Assembly: GCA_045597645.1 (NCBI GenBank)
Contig: JAZLKM010000059.1
Coordinates: forward strand, 1-12,396
Source of the DNA: JAKSSE01 sp045597645
GTDB lineage: Bacteria > Bacillota > Clostridia > Lachnospirales > Lachnospiraceae
Direction: 5' to 3'
DNA length: 12,396 bases
Both the position numbers and the translations under genes were made by a program. This document shows positions 6,487 through 12,396 of the stretch, one piece after another (the stretch's first letter is position 1; every line of letters begins with the position of its first letter). The notes under the pieces are model-generated. The model searched no databases. It was not told the origin of the DNA and saw nothing but the letters and a program-made list of their open reading frames with translations.

Positions 6487-6555
6487 AAGGTGTCGTTATC
6501 AGAAACATTTTCTACGTATGAATATGAGGAGGTTGAAATTGAAATTAGTAGATGA
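6487..6555 (+). pseudogene. 3' relic of a third YD-repeat lipoprotein gene
   Basis: In one frame these bases read TFSTYEYEEVEIEISR and stop at 6553-6555. This matches the C-terminal ends of the two lipoproteins downstream (TIYEYEEVELTAKK and TTYEYEEAEIVIE), each also at the very end of the protein. The DNA agrees as well: TATGA-TATGA-GAGGTTGA is shared with the first lipoprotein gene. No start codon, signal peptide or other part of the gene remains, since a stop (6484-6486) and the end of the preceding gene lie just upstream. It is best read as the leftover of a deleted paralogue. The match is short, so chance resemblance in acidic-aromatic sequence is not fully excluded. Confidence 0.6.
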
Positions 6556-6670
6556 GACGTCATTGAGAGGGCAACATAGCGTTGGTTCGGTTCGAGATAA
6601 CTATGCATTAAGAAAAGTCTTTCATAGATAGTATGGGGTGTCATTCTTGACATAAGAAGGAACAAGGCAA

Positions 6671-8860
6671 ATGAAGAAATCGACTACCACAACTTTGGTG
6701 ACACTATTTGTTTTTTTTATATTGACTCCGCAAATCGTTGTCAACGCATCTGACGTGGATAGTAGCTACGTTTTAGCTACAAAAACGGCTGAGGCAGCAA
6801 TGTATGGAATTGAATCGGATGCAAGTACGGACCATGATTTTCACATGGATGATCAGCCGTCATATCGTGCAAATCCTATACAGATGACATCGTTCTGGGA
6901 CGCAAAGGATGCATTTAATGTAGCATCATATGATGATGAAAGTCATACTTTGTGCATACAAAGATATGACAGCAGTTTTAACCCTATAGCTAACGTGAAA
7001 ATAGCTAATTCGTATGAAGAATATGGCAATGTAATTATAGATAGGTCATGTAACTATTACGTAATATGGGGACAGTATGTTTCAACTGACCATTATGACA
7101 AGGGGAAGGATGTAATCATAGTGAACAAATATGATTACAATGGGACACTGGTTGGAGAATGCAGAATAAAATCGCAGGATACAGCAACAGACAAATGGGG
7201 GAATAGCGCAATATGTAAACCATTTAAAGCATGCGATGTGAGAATGGCAATTAATAATGATATCCTAACTTGCTGTTTTGCAAAAGAAAGAAAAGATGGA
7301 CATCAAAGCAACTATGTCATTTGGATAGATACCTCCAAAATGACGCGAAAAAGTGTTGGAAATGCAGATATTCCATATACATCCCATTGTTTTTACAATA
7401 ATGTCATAGCGACAAGTGACGGTGGCTTTTTGTATGCGAATCAAGGTGATGGTAGCGATAGAGGTTACAATATTAGCAAGATAACACCTGATTTCCATAA
7501 GGAATACAGCAAGACAGTATTCCATTTTCACGAGGGCTCAGAAACATGGACAGTATGTGATGTCATGGAATACAATTACACACATGCCCAACTCGGAGGA
7601 CTTGTAGAAACGAATAATGCATATGTTTTATGTGCATCATCTGAGAAGAGATTGTCATTATCTCCGGCAGTGGGACTTACCCGGTGTGAGGCGAGAAATC
7701 TTTTTATTCAAATATTTAAGAAGGATAATGAGACAACTGGAGAGGATAGCTACTATGTAGGGGGAGAAACAAGAGTGTGCACAGGCGCGCATACTTCATA
7801 TACCCGCAATAGGTATCTTTCGGGCGAAGAGAAAAATTATGGTGTTATATGGCTTACAGATTTGCCGGATGATATGTATGTTGCAAATCCTAAGATAGTG
7901 TCAATTGATGGCAGCTCTTTCGCCTTGCTTTGGGAGGAATTGTCATATAGTACAGGTAAGGGTTCGACTTACATAGAAATTCTGAATGAGAACGCCCAGG
8001 TGATAAAAGAGAAAACTCTTATTGATAAAGTAGAATTGTGTAATGATACGCAACCTGTATACCATAATGGGAAAATATATTGGTCAGTAGCGAATGAGAG
8101 AACAAGTATTATCGGCTGGAGTGTTTATTATAACAGTACAAAAGCTATATGCGAGGTAAACCCTTGGGGTGTTGGAGGGACAAAAATCGTTGGTGATATA
8201 GATCCTGGTGGGGATGTCTGGCTACCTGGGGATGATGAATTACATCAGACAACAAATCCTTTTGCAGACAATTTTTTGCCAGCGATGGTGGAGGCAGCGA
8301 TTATCTATCCAGACACAAAAGAAGATCCATCAACTTTAGATTGCAAGTTTTATCACAAAGATGGCAAATCATACTGGTATGAAAACGGTGTGCGTCAGGG
8401 GACATTAAATGATCCTAAAGGCGTTATGGGTTTTGGAACAAATCGAGGTCGCGAGATTTGCGACATGGAGACTGAAGCGTGGTATTGGTGTGATTCAGTT
8501 TATGATGGCGCAAAAGCTGTGAATAAAGAAGTTTGGATGCCATATATATATCAAGACGAGAAAAATTGGGATTATGAAAAAATAAAGCAGGTAGCAGCTG
8601 AATCTGGAAATATGTCATACCAAGTGAGAAATAGCATATTGAAAGGTACTGGAAAATGGGTGAGATATAATTCCAATGGTAAAATGTACAAAGGATGGTA
8701 TAAGGTAACTGACACAGAAGCACAGTATTACCCGAACAATGTGGGAGACATATACTATTATGATCCCCAGACTGGTCTCATGGCGCATGGAGATACAGTA
8801 GTAGGTGGCATCTTATACTGTTTTGATGATCAGACAGGTGTACTACAAGGGAAAAAATAG
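6671..8860 (+). CDS. Secreted protein of unknown N-terminal fold with the same C-terminal wall-binding module
   Basis: A 729-residue exported protein. Residues 1-26 are a signal peptide with likely cleavage after VNA. I do not recognise the N-terminal part, residues about 40-515. It is rich in alternating beta-type stretches such as NYYVIWGQYV, DVIIVNKYDYNG and GGFLYANQGDG and looks like repeated beta sheets, possibly a propeller, but this is a guess from texture. Residues 529-729 match the C-terminal module of the preceding leucine-rich protein almost continuously (for example KSYWYENGVRQGT, RGREICDMET, AWYWCDS, YDGAKA, KEVWMPY, YQDEKNW). They end with the wall-binding repeats from 659. There is no sortase signal. 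The start ATG is preceded by AGAAGGA. It is followed after 30 bases by the first YD lipoprotein with no terminator, suggesting one transcript for the three genes. Confidence 0.8.
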   Translation: MKKSTTTTLVTLFVFFILTPQIVVNASDVDSSYVLATKTAEAAMYGIESDASTDHDFHMDDQPSYRANPIQMTSFWDAKDAFNVASYDDESHTLCIQRYDSSFNPIANVKIANSYEEYGNVIIDRSCNYYVIWGQYVSTDHYDKGKDVIIVNKYDYNGTLVGECRIKSQDTATDKWGNSAICKPFKACDVRMAINNDILTCCFAKERKDGHQSNYVIWIDTSKMTRKSVGNADIPYTSHCFYNNVIATSDGGFLYANQGDGSDRGYNISKITPDFHKEYSKTVFHFHEGSETWTVCDVMEYNYTHAQLGGLVETNNAYVLCASSEKRLSLSPAVGLTRCEARNLFIQIFKKDNETTGEDSYYVGGETRVCTGAHTSYTRNRYLSGEEKNYGVIWLTDLPDDMYVANPKIVSIDGSSFALLWEELSYSTGKGSTYIEILNENAQVIKEKTLIDKVELCNDTQPVYHNGKIYWSVANERTSIIGWSVYYNSTKAICEVNPWGVGGTKIVGDIDPGGDVWLPGDDELHQTTNPFADNFLPAMVEAAIIYPDTKEDPSTLDCKFYHKDGKSYWYENGVRQGTLNDPKGVMGFGTNRGREICDMETEAWYWCDSVYDGAKAVNKEVWMPYIYQDEKNWDYEKIKQVAAESGNMSYQVRNSILKGTGKWVRYNSNGKMYKGWYKVTDTEAQYYPNNVGDIYYYDPQTGLMAHGDTVVGGILYCFDDQTGVLQGKK

Positions 8861-8890
8861 CATTTAAAATAAATGACAGAAAGGCAATTA

Positions 8891-9916
8891 ATGAATCGTA
8901 GGTTAACATTACTTATTTTTTCAGTTATCGCATTGGCGTTAATGCTATGTGCCTGTGGCAGTAAGAGTCTAGAGGGTAGCTCGCCGGAAAAAGAAAACTT
9001 ACTAGTAACTGATACCAGTGACATGTCGGTTGAAGCACCAAAAACTGAAGAGACCGAGTCGTTAGAGCACACAGAAAGAATAACTAGAGTCAAAGCACGT
9101 GTTGTTGATGGTGACAGAGATGAGTATGTGTATGACGAAAATGGCAGATTGCTGAGAATAGGTGATAGTGAGGCTTTTGAATACGATGAGCTGGGAAGAG
9201 TGACAAAGCGAATATATGCCTTTGCCATAGAAGAGAAGTCTATAGAAAGTATTCTTGAGACTCAGTTTGGAACTGACATAGAGACATCTGGTAGCATGCT
9301 GACAGATGAGCAGAGAGATATGCTGAGAAACAATTACTCAGCATATGATTTGTATGAATATGACGCTGCGGGAAATATAGCATCAGAGACAACATTTGCA
9401 TGTCTTTATATGTACCTTGATATGCTTGACTATCAGCTTTTTTTTTATGAGCTGTCGCATCATTGCTTTGACTACGATGGAGACAGCAGAATAGTTTCCG
9501 AGGAAGAGTATAGTGACTCATCAAAAACAGAGCTTATATCGCGGTTTGCTATAGAATACGATGATGCTGGTAAGATGACATGCATTACAGAATATTCGAG
9601 CGACGGTGAGATTGTCAGTGAGTATGCGAATCAAGAAACTGAGGGTGACAGAGTAGAGTACTTACTCGACGAAAATGACATATACACATGCACATACGAT
9701 GAAAATGGAAAGATGATTGAAAAACAATCTTTGATTAAGGCCTTCGACGATGAGGCTTTTTATGAGTTGTATAGGTATGATTATGAAGGCGATTTGCTTG
9801 TGAAAGAAACGAATAGCCGAATATGGGAATATTGTAATTACTTGGACGAATTGCCTAGTGCAGAGTGGATTACAATTTATGAGTATGAAGAGGTTGAGCT
9901 TACCGCCAAAAAATAA
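8891..9916 (+). CDS. YD-repeat lipoprotein, copy 1
   Basis: A 341-residue predicted lipoprotein. The signal peptide ends in the lipobox L19-C20-A21-C22, so C22 would be lipidated and the protein anchored to the outer face of the membrane. After a flexible Ser/Glu/Thr-rich spacer, the body contains repeated YDxxG-type elements (EYVYDENGRLL, FEYDELGRV, YEYDAAGNI, FDYDGDSRI, IEYDDAGKM, CTYDENGKM, YRYDYEGDL) resembling the YD repeats of Rhs/wall-associated proteins, which form beta strands. No toxin or enzyme domain is present. It is very acidic. The ATG at 8891 is preferred over 8873: it has AGAAAGG 6 bases upstream, as in the paralogue, and leaves a normal signal peptide. It is an obvious paralogue of the next gene. 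The function is not known; a role in binding or assembling the secreted module proteins next door is only suggested by position. Confidence 0.8.
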   Translation: MNRRLTLLIFSVIALALMLCACGSKSLEGSSPEKENLLVTDTSDMSVEAPKTEETESLEHTERITRVKARVVDGDRDEYVYDENGRLLRIGDSEAFEYDELGRVTKRIYAFAIEEKSIESILETQFGTDIETSGSMLTDEQRDMLRNNYSAYDLYEYDAAGNIASETTFACLYMYLDMLDYQLFFYELSHHCFDYDGDSRIVSEEEYSDSSKTELISRFAIEYDDAGKMTCITEYSSDGEIVSEYANQETEGDRVEYLLDENDIYTCTYDENGKMIEKQSLIKAFDDEAFYELYRYDYEGDLLVKETNSRIWEYCNYLDELPSAEWITIYEYEEVELTAKK

Positions 9917-9928
9917 GAGTTTGATTGA

Positions 9929-9946
9929 AAACATAGTACTATGTTT
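9929..9946. promoter_or_regulatory. 18-bp perfect palindrome between the two lipoprotein genes
   Basis: AAACATAGTACTATGTTT reads the same on both strands, with three further matching pairs outside a two-base mismatch (9924-9926/9949-9951). It sits 12 bases after the first lipoprotein stop and 18 bases before the second start, overlapping the approach to the ribosome site. It could be an operator, or an RNA hairpin affecting translation or mRNA ends. No T run follows. Confidence 0.5.
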
Positions 9947-9964
9947 CAAATAGAAAGGATAATA

Positions 9965-10993
9965 ATGATGAATAAAATTGGATTAAAAATCGAAATGTTA
10001 GTCACGGTACTTCTGATTGCCTGCTTGTGCGCGTGCGGTAAGAACGATGTCGAAACCAGCCAACCGAGTGAAGTTTCATCACTTGAAAATGCGCAAACAA
10101 GTGTAGCAACATCGACGGATGAGGAAAAAGTAGATACCCCAGAGCCTGAAGTGCAAATAAAAACTGAGAAAGTAACTAGAATAAAAGCGAAGATAGTTGA
10201 TGGAGAAAGAAAAGAGTACGTATATGACGAAAAAGGCAATTTACTCCAAATAGGGGAAATCGAATCATTTGAATATGATGAGGACGGTAAAAAAACGCGG
10301 GCTATGACCAATTTTATATATATTAAAACTTTTGCGGAACAAGCAGACTCAATAGAGGGATTGCTTGCAGAGTGGTTCGGTACGGATATAGATACGGCTG
10401 GAGTAAATCTTAGCGAAAATCAAAAGGAATTGCTGAGAAATAATATAATAGACTATGTAGATTATGAATATGACGCAAGAGGAAACTTGATAGCTGAAAG
10501 GTCATATACTGTACTTTATACGCTTATGTTCGGAGATGACTTAGAATATGAGGAAGTGGAGTGCACAAATTATGAATACGACGCTAATGATAGATTAATA
10601 TTGGAAACTGTTGGATCCCGCAAGTATGCGTTTGAATATGGTGATGCTGGATACAATACAAAAATCACAGTATATAATAGTGATGGGTCTGTAAAGGATG
10701 AGTACGAGAACGAAAATGCGGAGGGCGGGGACACATCTATATGTAAAATAATTGATGGCAAGGTGTGCATCTGCGCTTATGACGAAGATGGCAATCTTTC
10801 TATGAAACTTCTTGAACCAGAATATTATGAAGATGAAGGATATATGGATGTTTACTCATATGAATATGAGGATGGAATGTTAGTATCAGAGACGATGACA
10901 CGTATATATGAGTATTATGATGATGATGAAGAACCAGAGTATGTGGTTACAACTACATATGAGTATGAAGAAGCAGAAATTGTAATAGAATAA
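9965..10993 (+). CDS. YD-repeat lipoprotein, copy 2
   Basis: A 342-residue paralogue of the preceding lipoprotein. The lipobox is L21-C22-A23-C24. The same order of elements is seen: an acidic Ser/Thr spacer, then TRIKAKIVDGERKEYVYDEK, FEYDEDGKK, the segment FGTDIDTAG followed by LRNN, then YEYDARGNL, YEYDANDRL, FEYGDAGYN, CAYDEDGNL and YEYEDGML, ending TTYEYEEAEIVIE. The two proteins are clearly alignable along their length but well diverged, so the duplication is not recent. ATG 9965 and ATG 9968 are both possible; 9965 puts AGAAAGG (9952-9958) at the same 6-base spacing as in copy 1. A further in-frame ATG at 9941 would place the ribosome site inside the gene and is rejected. Function unknown; an extracytoplasmic binding or structural role is the most that can be said. 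Confidence 0.8.
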   Translation: MMNKIGLKIEMLVTVLLIACLCACGKNDVETSQPSEVSSLENAQTSVATSTDEEKVDTPEPEVQIKTEKVTRIKAKIVDGERKEYVYDEKGNLLQIGEIESFEYDEDGKKTRAMTNFIYIKTFAEQADSIEGLLAEWFGTDIDTAGVNLSENQKELLRNNIIDYVDYEYDARGNLIAERSYTVLYTLMFGDDLEYEEVECTNYEYDANDRLILETVGSRKYAFEYGDAGYNTKITVYNSDGSVKDEYENENAEGGDTSICKIIDGKVCICAYDEDGNLSMKLLEPEYYEDEGYMDVYSYEYEDGMLVSETMTRIYEYYDDDEEPEYVVTTTYEYEEAEIVIE

Positions 10994-11012
10994 TTAAAAC
11001 GAGATATTTGTT

Positions 11013-11056
11013 GCTGTGGCGTTTTGCCTAAAAAGTACTAGACAAAACGCCACAGC
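11013..11056. terminator. Hairpin at the end of the lipoprotein operon
   Basis: A perfect 14-bp stem (GCTGTGGCGTTTTG at 11013-11026 with CAAAACGCCACAGC at 11043-11056) surrounds a 16-base loop. It starts 20 bases after the last lipoprotein stop, where a terminator is expected, but no T run follows on the + strand, so termination would be weak, or the stem may protect the mRNA end. It could instead be a small dispersed repeat. Confidence 0.55.
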
Positions 11057-11098
11057 TCTGATAGTATTATCAAGCACGTTTGATTGGGTAACCAATTT

Positions 11099-11172
11099 CG
11101 GCGCGTGGCTCAGTTTGGTAGAGCGCTGCGTTCGGGACGCAGAGGTCGCAGGTTCAAATCCTGTCGCGCCGA
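11099..11172 (+). tRNA. tRNA-Pro (anticodon CGG)
   Basis: A complete 74-base cloverleaf reading CCG codons. The acceptor stem is 11099-11105 with 11165-11171, all seven pairs formed, and A11172 is the discriminator. The D stem is GCTC/GAGC (11108-11111/11121-11124). The anticodon stem CTGCG/CGCAG (11126-11130/11138-11142) holds loop TTCGGGA with anticodon CGG at 11133-11135. The T arm is GCAGG TTCAAAT CCTGT. CCA is not encoded and must be added after transcription. Confidence 0.96.
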
Positions 11173-11212
11173 TTTATTTGAACTTAAATGGCAAGTGAAT
11201 ACAAAGATTTTT

Positions 11213-11242
11213 GAAGAATCTGCTATGGTAGATTCTTTTTTT
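11213..11242 (+). terminator. Intrinsic terminator of the tRNA gene
   Basis: A stem of AAGAATCT with AGATTCTT, extended by a G-T and a C-G pair around a TATG loop, is followed by a run of seven T at 11236-11242. It lies 41 bases after the tRNA end, with nothing else to terminate. Confidence 0.85.
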
Positions 11243-11315
11243 GTTAGTAGCGTTGTTGCAGGACGTGGTATTAGGGCTGTTCCCATTACAAGTATAGAAA
11301 TAAGAGGTGGTATAA

Positions 11316-11756
11316 GTGACGCATGAAGAAAAGGCATTAACTTATTTTCAAAATGGATTTCATTGTTCGCAATCAGTGCTTGCTGCATATGCTGAAGAAA
11401 TCGGACTTACAGAAGAACAGGCATTGAGAATAGCATATTGTCTCAATAGTGGAATGAGAAAAGGAGAAGTGTGCGGAGCTTGTTCTGGTGCATTGCTTGT
11501 TCTGGGGATGAAATACGGGCAGTGCAAAAAAGATGATTTGAATAGCAGAGCATTAGCAAATCAGAAAACGGTCGATTTCATGGAACAATTTAAGAAGGAG
11601 AATGGTTCATATATATGTAATGACATTTTAGGATGTGATATATCAACTGCTGAAGGTGTCAAGTACGCGATGGAGCATAACTGTTTTAATGAAGTATGTC
11701 CAAAAATGGTGGCTTCGGCTGTGAAGATTTTAGAAGATATGATTACCGAAGAATAA
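11316..11756 (+). CDS. C_GCAxxG_C_C family protein (redox/metal-type, function unknown)
   Basis: A 146-residue cytosolic protein of the family named for its cysteine pattern. It has C17 in FHCSQS, CGAC at 53-56 within GEVCGACSGALLVLG, then C101, C107 (DILGCDI), C123 and C128 (EVCPKMV). The spacing and the flanking glycines match the family, whose members are common in anaerobes and are thought to bind a metal or a cluster or to act in redox chemistry; no reaction is established. The start is GTG 11316, supported by AAGAGGTGG at 11303-11311. It is the first gene after the tRNA and is transcribed the same way. Length is normal. Confidence 0.88.
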   Translation: MTHEEKALTYFQNGFHCSQSVLAAYAEEIGLTEEQALRIAYCLNSGMRKGEVCGACSGALLVLGMKYGQCKKDDLNSRALANQKTVDFMEQFKKENGSYICNDILGCDISTAEGVKYAMEHNCFNEVCPKMVASAVKILEDMITEE

Positions 11757-11761
11757 TATAG

Positions 11762-11983
11762 TTTCTTCCCTTGCTCTTATTGGCAGATGAACAGGAAGAT
11801 ATGATAGATAAATATATTGAAATTGGAACAGGTGACAGTCCATTAACAGTTCCTTTTTATGAAAAGTGTGGGTTTGTTCGTTCGCATAGTATTAAAAACT
11901 TTTTTATAGAGAACTATGACCACCCAATATATGAATGTGGTGTTCAGCTGATGGATATGGTTTATTTAAGAAGAAATATTTAA
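11762..11983 (+). pseudogene. 3' stump of a GNAT N-acetyltransferase gene
   Basis: The 73 codons read LLLADEQEDMIDKYIEIGTG, then DSPLTVPFYEKCGF and ENYDHPIYECGVQLMDMVYL before a stop. This is the C-terminal half of a GNAT acetyltransferase: EIGTGDS followed by PFYEKCGF is the usual late beta strand and helix, and PIYECGVQLxDMVYL the usual tail. The first half, including most of the acetyl-CoA binding part, is missing; an in-frame stop at 11759-11761 lies immediately upstream, 3 bases after the preceding gene. No start codon with a ribosome site was found (only TTG at 11771). It is therefore a deletion remnant, not a working enzyme. Confidence 0.75.
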
Positions 11984-12015
11984 ATCTCCATTTTTAGTGG
12001 AAAGAGGGGAAAGAT

Positions 12016-12393
12016 ATGTGGTTTTTCATTACAATGTTTATATGTAATTTATTAATACCTTTGATTATGCTCGTAGGTGGTTATTTTATGTATAAAAAGC
12101 CACCTAAGGAAATAAATAGTGTTGTAGGATACAGAACAAAAATGTCAAAAAAGAATAAAGATACATGGGAGTTTGCACATATTTACTGTGGTAGGTTATG
12201 GCTTAAACTAGGAATAGCATTAGTTATTCCTACAGTTATTGTTCAAATACCTTTTGTACATTCAAATGATAATGTTATTGGTAACATGACACTCATTGTG
12301 GAGATGATACAATTAGTAGTTCTGTTGTGCTCAATTATACCTGTAGAACAAGCGTTAAAGAAAGCTTTTGATGAGAATGGTGTTAGAAGATAA
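12016..12393 (+). CDS. SdpI/YhfL-type small membrane protein
   Basis: A 125-residue integral membrane protein with hydrophobic segments at about 2-24, 60-80 and 91-110. Between the first two is the conserved loop NSVVGYRTKMSKKNKDTWEFA (34-54), with GYRT, SxKN and W, the signature of the SdpI family. Known SdpI protects Bacillus from the SdpC killing peptide and senses it, but most relatives consist of a single domain of this size and have no assigned role. No killing-peptide gene is visible next to it. The ATG has AGAGGGGA at 12003-12010. The stop lies 3 bases before the window end, so the gene is complete. Confidence 0.82.
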   Translation: MWFFITMFICNLLIPLIMLVGGYFMYKKPPKEINSVVGYRTKMSKKNKDTWEFAHIYCGRLWLKLGIALVIPTVIVQIPFVHSNDNVIGNMTLIVEMIQLVVLLCSIIPVEQALKKAFDENGVRR

Positions 12394-12396
12394 ATT

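Noticed and set aside
6449..6631. A 60-codon frame between the two secreted-protein genes
   Set aside because: It overlaps the end of the leucine-rich gene, has no family resemblance, and another frame in the same bases shows the lipoprotein relic.
6647..6652. TTGACA as a promoter -35 box for the second secreted protein
   Set aside because: A -10 box at normal distance would fall inside the gene at about 6670, and none is present there.
11013..11056. Attachment site of an integrated element next to the tRNA
   Set aside because: The hairpin shares no stretch with the tRNA 3' end, and no integrase or second copy of the tRNA end was found in the window.
11016..11388. Open frames on both strands across the tRNA gene
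   Set aside because: They are translations of the tRNA and its terminator, a common annotation artefact, and have no ribosome sites.

Overview
The window looks like a low-to-mid GC Gram-positive chromosome, most likely from an anaerobic member of the Clostridia (gut, rumen or oral type). The basis is strong AG-rich ribosome binding sites, a textbook sigma-A promoter, intrinsic terminators, lipoprotein signals and BspA-type leucine-rich surface proteins carrying Gram-positive wall-binding repeats. This placement is an inference from gene content, and I cannot name a genus.

Layout. (1) Positions 1-365 hold no credible gene but are full of long complementary segments, as expected of a large folded RNA or the remains of an RNA-based mobile element. 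(2) Positions 393-3077 are a zinc/cadmium export locus: a promoter overlapped by an inverted-repeat operator, an SmtB-like ArsR regulator, a separate small HMA metal-binding protein, a hairpin terminator, then a P1B-type ATPase without its own HMA domain, closed by a strong terminator. (3) Positions 3159-3452 are five tandem 52-bp repeats plus a decayed sixth copy. (4) Positions 3557-4159 encode a Hin/Pin-size serine recombinase. It is followed by a 98-bp segment (4220-4317) bounded by perfect 13-bp inverted repeats, immediately before the start of a surface-protein gene. This resembles a site-specific inversion switch.

(5) Positions 4348-10993 are a cell-surface cluster: a secreted BspA-like leucine-rich protein, a second secreted protein with a different N-terminal part but the same roughly 200-residue C-terminal wall-binding module, and two paralogous lipoproteins built of YD-type repeats. 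A short in-frame relic between the two secreted proteins matches the C-terminus of the lipoproteins. It suggests that a two-gene unit (module protein plus YD lipoprotein) was duplicated and one lipoprotein later lost. (6) Positions 11013-12393 contain a hairpin, a tRNA-Pro(CGG) gene with terminator, a C_GCAxxG_C_C family protein, the 3' stump of a GNAT acetyltransferase and a SdpI-family membrane protein.

How it works together: the metal locus is a self-contained sensor, chaperone and pump set. The recombinase, inverted repeats and surface proteins could form a phase-variable surface system in which the small invertible segment decides whether the leucine-rich protein is transcribed. That link rests on position and sequence symmetry only and is untested.
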